A stretch of 64,000 bases of DNA from Cladocopium goreaui (Eukaryota > Sar > Dinophyceae > Suessiales > Symbiodiniaceae), in the NCBI GenBank assembly GCA_947184155.2, contig CAMXCT020002668.1, positions 52,501-116,500 of the forward strand, given 5' to 3'. Every line of letters starts with the position of its first letter. Position 1 is the stretch's first letter. The notes under the pieces were generated by a model. It saw only the letters and a program-made list of their open reading frames with translations. It ran no database searches and was not told where the DNA came from. The position numbers were made by a program, and so were the translations under genes. This document shows, piece by piece, positions 12,230-23,311 of the stretch.

Positions 12230-12715
12230 TGTAAGTAATGTAATGTAAATGTAAATGTAAATGTAAATGTAAATGTGATGTAAATGTGATGTAAATGTAA
12301 TGTAAATATAATGTAAATGTAATGTAAATGTAATGTAAATGTAATGTAAATGTAATGTAAATGTAATGTAAATGTAATGTAAATGTAATGTAAATGTAAT
12401 GTAAATGCAATGTAAATGTAATGTAATGTAATGTAATGTAATGTAAATGTAATGTAAATGTAAATGTGATGTAAATGTAATGTAAGTGTAATGTAAATGT
12501 AAATGTAATGTGATGTAATGTTGTGTAGTGTATGTATGTACGTACGTACGTACGTACGTACGTATGTATGTATGTATGTATGTATTTGTGTGTATGTGTA
12601 TATGTTTGTGTATATGTGTATGTGTATGCGTATGTGTATGTATATGTATATGGATATGTAAATGTGTATATATATAGGTATATGTGTGTATGTGCATATT
12701 TATATATATATATAC
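11840..12715. repeat. Long compound microsatellite, right half
   Basis: About 875 bp of simple repeat in blocks: TGTGCA (11,850-11,950), TGTC/TGTA (11,945-11,995), ATGC, a long TGTA run (12,015-12,228, broken by TTGTATG units), an ATGTAA-type array (12,228-12,530), ACGT (12,537-12,563), then TGTA and AT-rich units. Both strands show long open frames made of repeating YVCM or YIHT peptides; these are artefacts. Confidence 0.95.
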
Positions 12716-12944
12716 ATATATTGTATAGCACACCTGTGCACATATCCATTTACACGATTCAATAATGTGTTCGCAACGTACATGAAGGCTGACAGCCACC
12801 ACGTCAAGTTGCATGACCAGCATAAAGCCCAAGAAATCGAGACCAGGCTCACCCCTGCTGCCTAGATTTACCTGGAGATGTCGTGGGAATCGATGCGTTG
12901 ATGATGTGATGCTAAGCAGTGTAAGCGTAGAATGGCCATGTCTA

Positions 12945-13136
12945 GTTTGAATTCAGTTGACTGAAATCTTCTGGACTTGGACTTGCAGACCTGAATCTTC
13001 CTTTCACTGCGCCCCAAACTGGCCCAAACTGTTTTGATGAGGCGACATTGCAAGCTATGACTGAGCATCCCACCATGTTGCCGCTGCCTGCGCGGGAGTT
13101 GCGGCTTGGAGCCTCCAACTGTCTGTGGGGCATATT
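12945..13136 (-). CDS. Candidate exon, host gene B
   Basis: Minus-strand open stretch of about 60 codons with ordinary composition (SGNMVGCSVIACNVASSK, VWGAVKGRF). Another minus frame is also open, so the frame is uncertain. It follows exons at 13.5-15.7 kb in the same direction. No family recognised. Confidence 0.3.
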
Positions 13137-13447
13137 ATAATACTAGTTTTCACTATGCATCCACCTGTCCATACTATAGATATCTATAGATATCTCCATA
13201 GATTCCATAGATGTATGGATGACAAAATATGTATCTGGACAAATGTCAAACACCACCCATAAAGGTGATCAGCCCTGGCAAGGTCCGCTGAGTCCGTTTC
13301 CCACAGAACTGGAGGTGTCCTAAAATGCGGGCACCCCCCCAATATCCAAAATTAGACCATTTCAGTATTGAAACCTATGGAAAATGGGAGTTTTGGGAGT
13401 CCACCATGACTGAAATCGAAAAAGAAACCCCCAGTTCTGTGGCATTT

Positions 13448-13552
13448 CCTGGCGCCTTTCTCCTCCAAAACCTCGTTGAACACGGCTTGCAGCAACTGAC
13501 ACTCGCCGTCTGTCATCTCGAAGGAGCGAATGAAGAGGCTCAGCATGTCCTA
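13448..13552 (-). CDS. Exon, host gene B
   Basis: A clean CTGTAG|GACATG acceptor opens a phase-0 frame reading DMLSLFIRSFEMTDGECQ and continuing LLQAVFNEVLEEKGAR. It ends near a GC or GA dinucleotide that could be a non-canonical dinoflagellate donor. The helical, acidic sequence is protein-like, but no family is recognised. Confidence 0.5.
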
Positions 13553-13559
13553 CAGCGCT

Positions 13560-14782
13560 ACAGTGACCAAAAAAGGGGACCTGAAATACTTCAAAAAAGA
13601 CATAGGGATTGGTCATGATTGAACCATGATCAATTTTCTGATAATGAAAGGCCTGCCTTAAATAGTTGGCCAACTAAATTATAGATGAAATATGCATGCA
13701 TCTATCAACCAGTTAAAACCCCCGCTGATGGTCTCTGCTTGTTTGAATTCTAGCTGCCTATGTGAACCAGCTGAGATCCACCCCTGTGAAGAGGTTGAAG
13801 GCACCCACCTATTTTATGCATTGATACACTATTACGTGATAATATGTGATAATCATAATCGCCTGCAGTATCGTAAATAGGTGTATATATAAAGATATAT
13901 ACAGTGTTTTTCAAATGGGTCTTTAGCAATGTCATAAACATTCATAAATGGTAACCATACCACCTATCATAAACCATGCTAAATATATATTAATTATTAT
14001 ATACGTATAAATGCTAACCATACCACCTATATATATATCATCTGCACCATCCCCCAGTCATTACCATGCCTCGCAGGTCACTGGACGGCTGCCTTCCTCC
14101 GTGATGGGCCTGATCCCCATTGGATTTCTCCAATGCGAGGATTTGACACTGTTTAATTTAATACGAGTAAATATTACAGTAACTATGTAGTAAATATTAT
14201 CTAAATATAAAATTGGATTACACTACATCATATTAAATAATAATTATTTTAAAAGTGTAATCCAATTCCACTGAATTTATATTATCAATTATTATTATAT
14301 TATACAACCCCTGTGAGGGACCCAAAATGAATATTTTTGGACCAATACTGAACGGGCGTTTTGTATGCATGGCATTTTATCACTTAGGGGAAGGGATTTG
14401 TTTTAATGGCTGGGGAAATGCCAACTCATCGGAACCGAAAGATTTCTCATGGGAAAAAGTGTCGGGTGTCCTCTAAATTTAGACAATAAACCAACCTATA
14501 AGATTTAACCAGGGTAACCATGGCAACCAACCTATAAATTTAGACAATAATGAAAGATTGGATAATCAAGATTTAAAGAAATAAGAAGATGCCGATTTCA
14601 CGCCCAAACAAATGCAAGGGTGTCGTGCTGGTGCTACCCCGCACCCAAAAAAAACTGACCAGCAACTGATGAACCTCAAAAACAGCACCCCATCTTAAGT
14701 CACCCAAGAAAGAAATGTTAAAAAATGGATACCCTCAGTACCTTCCCCAGTTGGCATTAAAATTGGTGTGAAAGGCTGCCAC
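13560..14782. other. Mostly intronic, AT-rich; no confident gene
   Basis: Long AT-rich stretches with short inverted segments (for example 14,200-14,290). A short minus-strand candidate near 13,745-13,800 (VGAFNLFTGVDLSWFT) is too small to call. Confidence 0.45.
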
Positions 14783-14866
14783 CGGGCGGCAAGTAGATGC
14801 TCAGGAACTCAGCCGCCTCTCGACAGCTGAAATTCAGACTCTGCAGCGTCTTTTGATATACCGAGC
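14783..14866 (-). CDS. Exon, host gene B
   Basis: 84 nt bounded by CTAAG| acceptor and |GTGGCAG donor. It reads SVYQKTLQSLNFSCREAAE then FLSIYLPPG. It begins with two bases of a split codon that pair with the single base left by the upstream exon at 15,029-15,091 to give Ser, so phases chain. It leaves one base. Confidence 0.55.
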
Positions 14867-15028
14867 CTTAGAGACAGAGCGCATGGTCTGAGCTGGTTTA
14901 GCTGATTGCACCATCATTGACCCTGCCAAAGCAGCTGCAACACATCACAAACCGACCAAGATCTGGAAAACAGAGACATATGACATATGTTTTTCAGGAA
15001 TAGGCCAAGACGCAGTGGTAAACATCAC

Positions 15029-15091
15029 TCTCGTCCTTGATCTTTCGAGTCACCGCCAGCAGCCTTGTGACATCAGCCAAGGAGATTCCCA
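15029..15091 (-). CDS. Exon, host gene B
   Basis: 63 nt between ACTAG| and |GTGATG. It reads GISLADVTRLLAVTRKIKDE. The phase is compatible with the exon at 14,783-14,866. The helical sequence could be part of a larger helical domain; no family recognised. Confidence 0.55.
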
Positions 15092-15235
15092 CTAGTTGAA
15101 TCGTTTTGGGTTGCTTTTTGATTATTAAAAACTTTATGAACAACTTTTGTTGTCATTCAAAATTCCCGATGGTTTCAATGGGGGTTCCCAATGATTCTCT
15201 GAAATTCATGGACATTGACCCAAAAAATTCCCTGC

Positions 15236-15325
15236 GCCACTGCGCCAAGAGACGCCATCAAATCCGTGGCAGGACTCTTGTCGGCGTTCGCCTCCTTCAG
15301 TAGCTTGACCTTGGTGCAGGTTCCT
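15236..15325 (-). CDS. Exon, host gene B (approximate ends)
   Basis: The minus strand reads TKVKLLKEANADKSPATDLM and then ASLGAVAQ, clearly protein-like. Two possible acceptors (CACAG| and CCAAG|) leave the start unsettled. Confidence 0.5.
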
Positions 15326-15528
15326 GTGATAAAGTACCACCATCCTGAGTTCTTACATCTTTTTACTATATGCTAAAATGATAAACTACTGGCACCACAA
15401 AAATGGTAAACTATTGGCATCATATATACCATTAGCAAGTCAGTTAACTAGTCGTATCAGCTACTGGGATAACATTTTAGTCATTTTCTTAAAAAATGCT
15501 TACTAAAATATACTAAAATGATATCAGT

Positions 15529-15632
15529 TAACTACTGGTAATTTAACGTAGCTATTGAAAATGGCTATTTATAGTGGATTTTCCCATTAAAAATGGTGAT
15601 TTTCCATAGTTATGTTAGTTTACCAGAGGGTA
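15529..15632. mobile_element. Family I MITE, copy A
   Basis: 104-bp relative of 18,009-18,115 in reverse orientation. The right end is intact (TTTACCAGAGGGTA); the left end is mutated (TAACTACTGGTAA). The interior shares the mutually complementary AAAATGGTGATTTTCC and GAAAATGGC segments. Confidence 0.7.
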
Positions 15633-15665
15633 ACTACTGGATACTACTGGTATCTACTTGCTAAC

Positions 15666-15749
15666 CGCCATGCTCCAAGATCCAGTCGTAGTCTCAGAGT
15701 CCCAAGAGTTGAATAACTCAGTTTTAGCCATCCCAATGTCAGCAGGATG
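15666..15749 (-). CDS. Exon, host gene B
   Basis: 84 nt, phase 0 to 0, between ACCCAG| and |GTTAGC. It reads HPADIGMAKTELFNSWDSET then TTGSWSMA. GT-AG and a multiple of three make this a good exon candidate. Function unknown. Confidence 0.55.
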
Positions 15750-15904
15750 CTGGGTTTTCACATGTCTTAACCACAACCATTTGGGTATGTCTGAAAATGG
15801 GGTATACCCCCAATGAAATAGCCATAAAAAGTAGGGATAATGATCAGCAAAACCATTGGGTGTAGGGCTACACTATTTTCAGACAAACCCATTTTTAAAG
15901 GATG

Positions 15905-16005
15905 GCACTGCCATGTCATGGGCCTTGCGCTAAGGGGTCTAACAACGCCGCCAACCCAGTGGTCAGCTTCGACCCCAGGCGATTCGCCGAGGATCGCAAG
16001 TTAGC
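15905..16005 (-). CDS. Candidate exon, host gene B
   Basis: The minus strand reads AANLRSSANRLGSKLTTGLA and continues ALLDPLAQGP before a TGA. A GC donor (AAG|GCCC) lies before the stop. Coding-like, but bounds are uncertain. Confidence 0.4.
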
Positions 16006-16123
16006 TGCCGGCCTTCAGCGGCAAAATGTGCTCTGTTGGCACGTCAGAAGTTGGTCAAAAGTATTTGGCTTCCAAGAGGCACATGAGTCACATGAGGCAA
16101 AGATTGTAACATGAGCTTCACTT

Positions 16124-16721
16124 TCAAAACTTGAGATGCAGGACGAACTCCCACTTCCCTGTATTTGTTTTGGCGCCAATAACCGTCGCACCAATGCCAT
16201 GTGCATCGTAGGGCCCTCCTGCGTCAGATCCAGACACAGAAAGCTCGGGTTTCCAACCCCACTTCTTTTCACAGTTTTGCAGCACACAACTGATGGCAGT
16301 GTGCAGCGATAGGTCAAGACTACCCACATTGGAGATGTCGATGTGGTGCTTTCCGAAACATGTCTCCGTGAAGTGGATGAGGTCAGTCTCCTGTTCTGAT
16401 GTAGCATCCCCACGGTGCAAGCTGTGCACAATGACGCTTTCCGATCCTCCCTCCTGAGATTCTCCCGCCTGAGAGGGGGTACTGTTGCTGCCATTGCTGG
16501 CAGTATTCTTCAGGATGAACTGCCACTTGCCAGAAGGCGTGTCAACTCCGATGATAGTTGTGCCCGTCCCCATAGCCATCGTAGGGACCACCATTGTTCG
16601 AACCAGAGCCGACAAGGTCCGGCTTTTAACCCCATCCACGTTGATCAACACACAGCTTGTGGCATCTCCAAGGGAGCCCTGCAAACCTCCCACGCCATTG
16701 CTGGTATCCACCGGGTTCCAG
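16124..16721 (-). CDS. Exon with two related ~55-residue units
   Basis: Opens after a good TTGTTTCAG| acceptor (exon start 16,721) and stays open for nearly 200 codons to a TGA at 16,124-16,126. It holds two similar units: one with SCVLINVDG and GTTIIGVDTPSGKWQFIL, the other with SCVLQNCEK and GATVIGAKTNTGKWEFVL. Each unit ends in a GKW-aromatic-hydrophobic strand, which suggests a tandem beta-rich domain. The family is not recognised. The TGA may be the true stop, or a GT site just upstream (CTCAA|GTTTTG) may splice on. Confidence 0.6.
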
Positions 16722-17839
16722 CTGAAACAAGTCTGATGCATCTCTCAACAGCATCTGTTGCTGAGAACTGTCAACCCACCCTTGTTGCAGCACGCACTGA
16801 TGTCAGTCTTGCGACTGAGGAATTCATCGCTGCCCAACACTGGGTAAATGATCAATGGCAAAATGCACTTCATTCAGAAGTCAGGGAGGGACTGACTAGT
16901 TGCGACCAGCGGCAAAAGGGCCTCTAAAGCCGAAAATGCGGGTCAAAACCAGCTGTCTGCCTTGCAGTGTCATGAATGGGTGAAGATCAATCACTTAGAA
17001 CCTTTGCCATCAAACAACTGGAAGTCTTGCCAAAGCTTGCATGCTATGGACTATGGATTGGTTGAACAGTTCAAAGGAAAACGACCTTTCAAGGCACTCC
17101 AACTCCAACACCAAGCAAGTTAAGTTGCTCAAAACACGCCCCACATGTGCTCAACGAGCTTGCACCCCGTGTTTTCAGCTTTGCGTGTCAGATTCAAACA
17201 TCAACAGTGGCAATCACCCAAGCTATGGCTATCCTCTCAGCAAGCCCTTCAGGAGTTGTTTCAGTGGTGGGCGCCAAATATCAAAGACCTCAAGCTGAAG
17301 ATGATCGGAGATGGGCTGGAGAATCAAGGGGCCAGGGAAAGGCCTAACTGATAACTGCCTTGAACCAGTCACAATCAAATGATTCCTAGTTCTTGTTGTT
17401 TTACTTGAGCATGTTGGGTTCACACGATTTCACCGCCCCCAAAAAAAAATCACTGGCAGAACCGGCAAAGAGCTTAGGAAGTCCTACTGTAAATATGTAA
17501 ATTTATACATTGATGTGCGTTGCCTTCGGGGACCCCGTTGGCAAAATTAACTTGTCGCCTTATGAGGGTCACAAATGGGACCCACAAGTAAGCAAATCCA
17601 AAAACAAACCACGGTTTCTGAGCATGTCTAATGGAAGGGGGTTCTAATGATTCAGATGTCAAAACGGTTCAGCCATCCTCCGGGAATTCAACATGGCATA
17701 CCGGAAAATCCATCCTTTGGTTCGATGATCTTCCTAGCTATAAACCTCCATTTATATGGGAGTTCCCCAATTTTTTCCATATATAGTTTCCTATGTTTTC
17801 CCATATTTCTAGGGGGAAGCCCAGCTTGCCATGTTGACA

Positions 17840-18008
17840 CTGTGAAACGGGCTCCAAGAGACCGAGGTCCAAACACCTGGGCCGTCCATGATGCCTGCAG
17901 CATTGGAGGTCTTGACGACCAGTTGATTCGCGCCAGCTGGGATGGGAACTCCCAAGGTGCCATCGCTTTCCTCGGGGCTGAACTGTTGAGCCATGTTCGC
18001 TACCCAGC
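17840..18008 (-). CDS. Exon next to a family I MITE
   Basis: The minus strand is open from the inner edge of the MITE at 18,009-18,115 and reads WVANMAQQFSPEESDGTLGV followed by PIPAGANQLVVKTSNAAG. The probable acceptor is the GTAG at the MITE end, and a GCAAG donor-like site lies near 17,843. Likely upstream of the exon at 16,124-16,721 in the same gene; intermediate exons were not resolved. Confidence 0.5.
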
Positions 18009-18115
18009 TACCCTCTGGTAAACATACAAAAAAACTATGGAAAATCACCATTTTCAATGGGAAAATCCACTATAAATGGCCATTTTCAATAGCTATGTTA
18101 AATTACCAGAGGGTA
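18009..18115. mobile_element. Family I MITE, copy B (candidate introner)
   Basis: 107 bp including TA at both ends. The termini TACCCTCTGGTAAA and AATTACCAGAGGGTA are inverted repeats, and the interior has further complementarity (TCACCATTTTCAATGG against CCATTTTCAATAG). TA flanks suggest a Tc1/mariner-type target duplication. Coding-like sequence lies directly on both sides in the minus direction, with GT at one edge and AG at the other. Confidence 0.75.
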
Positions 18116-18185
18116 CTCCCATTTTACTTTTACATCCTGAAAATCATCCAAGGAGCTCGCAGGGATGGAAAGCCAACATGAGTGA
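18116..18185 (-). CDS. Candidate exon upstream of MITE copy B
   Basis: Minus-strand stretch reading WLSIPASSLDDFQDVKVKW, ending exactly at the GT formed by the last G and the MITE's first base. If the intron is the MITE plus one base each side, the split codon GA|C keeps the downstream frame. Short, hence moderate confidence. Confidence 0.35.
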
Positions 18186-18634
18186 ATTAATAAATAATTA
18201 GCAGTTGGCACCACCCAGCAGTGATGTTTTCTGAGGTCCACAAAGCATCCATCCATCCAGAAAAACAACACGCACAAAGATCCAGAATATCCATGAAATT
18301 CTATGGGATAGGACCAAATTCACAGTGCAGCAATTGCACACCCAACATGAAATGGCCACTGTTCAATTGTTCAATACTAACATCAGCTTCCCAGCAACCG
18401 ACAAGATTGCCTTAGCTTGTCAATAGACAGACCACCCACAAAATGCAGAGAAAAGAAGGCCGAAGCCAAGTTCCACCTTTCCCATTTGGATCTTGAAGCC
18501 TTTGTCCCCTCAAGGTCGAAATAGACTCTTTCCAACGGAAGAATATACCCTCTCTCCCGGCCGGTATGCATATATCACGTCGGTGTGTGTGTATATATAT
18601 ATATATTTATCATATATCATATATCTGTGTGTGT

Positions 18635-18712
18635 GTGTCAACTCCTGTGCTCTAAGGACTTCGCAAGCGCCAATTTCCTTCGTTTCCGTTATTTCGCAAC
18701 CATCCAGCATGC
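18635..18712 (-). CDS. Candidate exon
   Basis: After TATTTCTAG| the minus strand reads MLDGCEITETKEIGACEVLR. It could be a first coding exon of the gene at 16-18 kb (ATG two bases into the exon) or an internal exon. Nothing else supports it. Confidence 0.35.
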
Positions 18713-18739
18713 TAGAAATAGAGAATAGAATTTGACGAC

Positions 18740-19944
18740 GGCAAAGAAGACGGCGAAGGTACCAAAAGAGAATGATCATTTCAGAGAAACATGTTTTGCC
18801 CGTGGCGGTTTGCATTTCAGTGTCGCGCGTTTCCAAGAAATTGGATCAGTTTTGAAGAGCGTCTACGCATTCAAAATGTATACATTTAATGTATATATAT
18901 AGACCATGAGATGGTGAAGTCAGGAAGAGGATGGGCGCGGAGAAGCGCACGATTTTGCGCATTGTGTTTTGCGTGGAGAAGTCCAAAAAATGACAACTTC
19001 AGAGGTACTTCCGGTGTTCCCACGCAGCGATTTTCGTTAGGATGTTTTCAACTTTCGAGCATGCAGGGGGTGCCAGGGATCATTGCAAGTGTATACAAAG
19101 ACACTTGCTTTGATCTGTGATATCAGAAAGGGACGACTGTCTGACGTACCTGCCCATTTGAAACTGTTAATCAAGCTGTTGCAGTCAAGCTGTTTAGGTA
19201 CATGGAGTCAGGTGCTCTTGTTTGTGTCCCTGGCATCGAAGGCCACTTAGGAATACAGGTCAGAATATACAGTGCGTACTTCCGGGTATTGGACCTTACT
19301 TGTTTTCACTGCAATCTTCTTCACGAAATGCAGTAACGTTTTTTCAAGGAAGTAGGTCTGAAGCAGAAGAACAAGCAAACAGAGGAACTGCTTAACTCAA
19401 GCCTGTTTACAGCTCAATTTGCGACCCTGATCGTTCATCTGAAGGTGACTGGGATACCAGCGTGTGTGTGTGTGTCAAATATATTATATAGATATATTGT
19501 ATGGATGCCTGTGTGTGGGCAGAAGTGCTTGCCATGTGGTGGTTGCACCAGTGCTTTGGAACATGAGTAGCTGTCAAAGATTATATCACAACATACTTCA
19601 ACACCAAGCTTCGGATGCCAAATGATGCTGATAGATGCCCTTGGGCAATGCTATAATGAGATCCATGGTGCTCTGATTCGAAGCCCAGAAGATGTTGTAG
19701 TGCGTCACATCCGATTCGTTCCTGTGAGATGCGTTCAGCACTAGAAGCTGGCCTTCCTATCTGATTGATCGGTTCATTCATCCCACTCCGGAAAATAATA
19801 TTGTATCAAATCATTCAAAACCTGAGGTAGGGGTGACGTGAAACAACTAACTTTATCTAGCATTCGGATCAGCCTGAGCACGTAGTTTACGCATGAGGAG
19901 TTCTCCTGAGTTTCCATGGTTGAATCAGCCCCGGGGCTGAAATC
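18740..19944. other. Intergenic, 3' of the four-exon gene; no confident gene
   Basis: Holds GT and AT simple repeats (19,460-19,500) and a stretch at 19,590-19,790 where two minus-strand frames are both plausible and neither has clear splice signals. Confidence 0.45.
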
Positions 19945-20298
19945 TTAGGGGGCAGTGCAGTCCAGATGCGCGGCAGGGCCAACTTCGATGGTCCCCTTCA
20001 CGAAGCCTTTTCTTGGATCTTCATCACTGAACTGGATCCATTCCTCGCCAGAAACTGCGGCTTCAACTGGCAGTTCGCCATAGCAATTTGGGTGTATCAA
20101 CATGTTTCAACAGGCATTTTGCGGGGATAGTTGGGCAACCTGCCACCAATTTCCAGCTTCAAAAAACCCAGGCTCCGCATGGTGCTCGGGTCTGGCCATC
20201 CCTTCGCCTCCTACATTGGAGCCCAGCCCACTGCTAATCTCCACATCGGCCGCCACGATTTCTCGCAAGGCGTCCTGCTTAATGGCCTTCTCTTTAGC
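19945..20298 (-). CDS. Exon 4 of the signal-bearing gene
   Basis: 354 nt, phase 0, after CACCCAG|GCTAAA. The first 63 codons (EKAIKQDALREIVAADVEIS, then GSNVGGEGMARPEHH and NWWQVAQLSPQNAC) precede the TGA. The next 53 codons (NCYGELPVEAAVSGEEWIQF, then DEDPRKGFVKG) precede TAA. The TGA follows a Cys codon. Confidence 0.6.
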
Positions 20299-21114
20299 CT
20301 GGGTGGAACCAGTTTTCAGCAGTCGCTTTCATCCAAAAATTCTGGCTATTCTCCGGCTCTAAGATTAGAAATATGTATGTTGAGGGGTGATGAGGGATGG
20401 CAATCATGAGATATCATAAAACAAAACTTATACCCTCCGGTAATCTAGCATAGTTATAGGAAAGTGCCATGTTTAATATCTAAATTGTCTACAAATGTTC
20501 GATCCAATCTGATCCAGGCATCTGCCCATGCCAGGTCTGCAGGCGAAACTTTCTGGTATCCTTGGGCGATGGCAATTCAAATGATGCAACTAGAAAAAAC
20601 ATGGGAAAAAAGGAGGATGGTTTGGTTTCCTAAGTTTGCTTTGCCTTACAGTGCCTTACAGTTTCATGCACATTCGCTACGGTATGAATGTGGACAGCTG
20701 AGGAACAGAAGTTGATTGAAGATCCGATAAGAATGAGACTCTCTCTCGCTCAAAGCGACGAATCTCCTTGCGGGTCCATCTAAGCATGAGGGATGCTCCA
20801 GTTTATTTCATACTTCAGCGGAAGATGAGATAAACTTTGATAAACCCTGGGACTTTTTGGCATGCCTATGTCCAAACAAACCCACGTTGTCACCCCCACT
20901 GGTCCCAGTCTCTCATCTGCAACTGCGGCAGGCTGGTGCTAACCACTCCACCTGTCTGCGCAGTCTGCGCAGTCTGCGCAGACTGCGCGGCAGCGGCCAC
21001 AACGGAGGCCTTCCAGGTTCCATCGTCGGCAGTTTCGGAGCGCTGAAGGGACAATTTCACCTGCAACAGCCGCAGATCTCCTGCATCGGCACAACCTGCC
21101 AGGGGTGGCCACAA

Positions 21115-21170
<56 letters not shown>

Positions 21171-21400
21171 CTCAGGTCTCCCTGCCCGCTTGAAGTCGCT
21201 TAAGACCATGAACTCAATTGTAACTGATGGTTAGTTGAATCATGTTAAATCCACATGAAACACTGTAATTGATCAACTGCTCCCTAGATTTCAAGCCGCC
21301 CCGGTGGACCTGGATCTTCCTCAAGGCCCTGGGTGATTTCAAGCGCCTGAACGAGGCAAGATGCTGCCGTCAGGCAGCCCAGGATGGAAAAACGAGACAT
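19945..21400 (-). CDS. Four-exon gene, signal-like N-terminus, in-frame TGA
   Basis: Gene model by codon phase: exon 1 21,310-21,400 (ATG; hydrophobic residues 1-20 like a signal peptide; AG|GTCC donor), exon 2 20,952-21,095 (GGCAG| acceptor, ACAG|GTGG donor; Ala/Gln/Thr-rich end with repeated AQT), exon 3 20,493-20,560 (CCCAAG| to |GTAGAC), exon 4 20,298-19,945. All three junction phases agree (1, 1, 0). Exon 4 reads on into a TGA at 20,107-20,109, giving about 164 residues, yet the same frame continues with equally protein-like sequence for 53 codons to TAA at 19,945. The product is probably exported or organelle-targeted if the leader is real. I do not recognise the family. Confidence 0.6.
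20431..20470. mobile_element. Family I MITE, partial copy E
   Basis: TACCCTCCGGTAATCTAGCATAGTTATAGG matches the family I left end with a few changes, then diverges. It lies in the intron between exons 3 and 4 of the 19.9-21.4 kb gene. Confidence 0.5.
21115..21163. repeat. (CT)n microsatellite
   Basis: CT dinucleotide run in the first intron of the 19.9-21.4 kb gene. On the minus strand it is a purine tract upstream of the exon 2 acceptor. Confidence 0.9.
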
Positions 21401-22975
21401 CGACCTGGACAAGGGCCATGGGGCACCGTCTGCTGGGGAAGCTATCTATCTACATCCGTTCTTGACTCGATCTTCCCATCCTATCTTAGCCTATCATAAT
21501 TATCAGCTCTTATCCTATATTATGTGCATCTTTCTGATCTCAGCTGCTCTTATCTGATCTGATCTGCTCTTTGCTGATCTTGTCCAACTAGTCTAAATAA
21601 TCTGACAAAAAATAATTATATGATCTACAGTAACCAATTCAGCTAATTCAACTAGAAACACTAATTAATCATGACCTACCTACCTACCTACCGACCGACC
21701 GACCGATCTATCTATCTATCTATCTATCTATCGATCGATCTATCTATCTATCCAATCCAGTTCAGTCCAATCGAATCAAATCAAATCCAAACCAAACCAA
21801 TCTAAGCTCATCTAGTCTGAGATCTCGCTTAACCTCACCTAATTTAACCTAATCTAAATCTAATCTATTAGTGTGATTTATCTATATTATGTGTCTATAT
21901 GTGTATATCTAATGTGTGTGTTTGTGTATTTGTGTGTGTGTGCGTCTATGTATTTCTTGAGAAAGTGCATATGTCAGATTGTATATTCATACATCTATGC
22001 ATACGTGTGAATATGCCCTATATAGATGTAGATGGATATTTGCATATGTACAGTCAAACGACAAACTCATGCCTAACTCAAGCCTGGGTCAAAACTTGCC
22101 AATAAATCACCATGGAATCACTGTTTCAAGAAACTCATGCCTAAGTCATGCCCAAATATTAAAACACCATGGAATCGCGTATGTATAAGAAGAATGTTAC
22201 TCTTGATTTTAAACACAACCTAAACGCAAGATTTGTTAACAATATGGAAAAGGTACTCTTGATGCTAAACACAACCTAAACGCAAGATTTATTAACAATA
22301 TGGAAAAGGTACCCTTGATGCTAAACACAACCTAAACGCAAGATTTTTTAACAAAAACTATTCCAAAGACCAAATCCAACAAAACATTGCAATTCCTATG
22401 CGTTTTACTAAAAAGGCACGACTTTTGAAATCAAGTGTTCCCCAGCTATTTACGACGATTTCCAAATTTTAGGCACGACTTTAGCATTCCACTGTAAGTA
22501 TGTAATGCGTAAATATATATATATGTGTATATATTATGTATATATATATAGATATAGATATACGTAGATATATATATATATATGCGGGTATATACGCAAA
22601 AATCCCTGGCAAGTGAGCGATAATCAAAGGCCGTTCTTGGGAGAGAGACAAGTAAGAAAGAAACAAGTGCACTACAATTGTTCAATAATTTTAAGGGTCT
22701 TATACCCATGTTGTTGTTGATGGTGATCCCCACTTCTTTCTCTACACCAACTTTGATTGATTGTTCTTGCTTGGATCTGGATCTCAAAAACAAGGAGAAA
22801 CGCTCCGGCTCAGGATCATGATGTTGAGGGGCCTTTATTGTCAGCCCACCGAGTCAATCATCATCTTCCCTCCAGCACATCCTAATGCCAGTGCCAAATG
22901 TGCCAACTATCATCCTTACGGTGCAATCAGGGCACGGAGAATCACAGCGCTGCGTTTCACCTCCTTCCGATGTTC
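21401..22975. other. Upstream/intergenic stretch; repeats only
   Basis: Contains CTGATCT-like short repeats (21,530-21,600), CTAC/GACC/TCTA runs (21,676-21,753), GT and AT repeats (21,900-21,950, 22,510-22,585) and a 56-bp tandem repeat. The promoter of the minus-strand gene ending at 19,945 should lie just above 21,400, but no motif was found. Confidence 0.5.
22197..22355. repeat. 56-bp tandem repeat, about 2.8 copies
   Basis: The unit TCTTGATGCTAAACACAACC plus the following 36 bases recurs with period 56 at 22,201, 22,257 and 22,313, with few changes. The third copy breaks off after the CGCAAGATTT segment. Confidence 0.85.
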
Positions 22976-22984
22976 ATTTCTCAA

Positions 22985-23077
22985 AAAATGTGAAACCGTG
23001 AACGGTGCAGTGCCGGAACGCCCCCAGGGCCACAAGGTCTTGAGCCGAAATCCCAGCCACGAGCCCAGAATGTTGGC
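22985..23077 (-). CDS. Candidate exon, host gene A
   Basis: Starts after GGCATAG|GCC. Its phase fits the two bases left by the exon at 23,312-23,440 and gives a W/G/R/P-rich frame (TFWARGWDFGSRPCGPGG). A second minus frame is also plausible, so this is tentative. Confidence 0.35.
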
Positions 23078-23311
23078 CTATGCCACCCCCATCTCCGCAC
23101 ATAGACACGTCTTGTGCATCCCATCACAAAAACACCCCGTTATGTTTCTGTCCACTCTTGAAAGGTTCACTGGTTACGAAATGAGTGGTACAAACTCCAG
23201 ACTCAGACCAATGACTTTGCGCATCCAAGCTCGAAAAAAAATCGCATGAGACGAAGCAACCCATGAAATCCAGTATATTTATGTATATTTAACAGTTTGA
23301 TTGGAGGGAAC

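Noticed and set aside
11835-12749. Open frames of 127-367 codons on both strands
   Set aside because: They are translations of TGTA, TGTGCA and ATGTAA repeats (YIHT and YVCM peptides) with no protein-like sequence.
16415-16927. 170-codon plus ORF opposite the duplicated-domain exon
   Set aside because: The minus strand shows an internal domain duplication and a good acceptor; the plus frame has neither.
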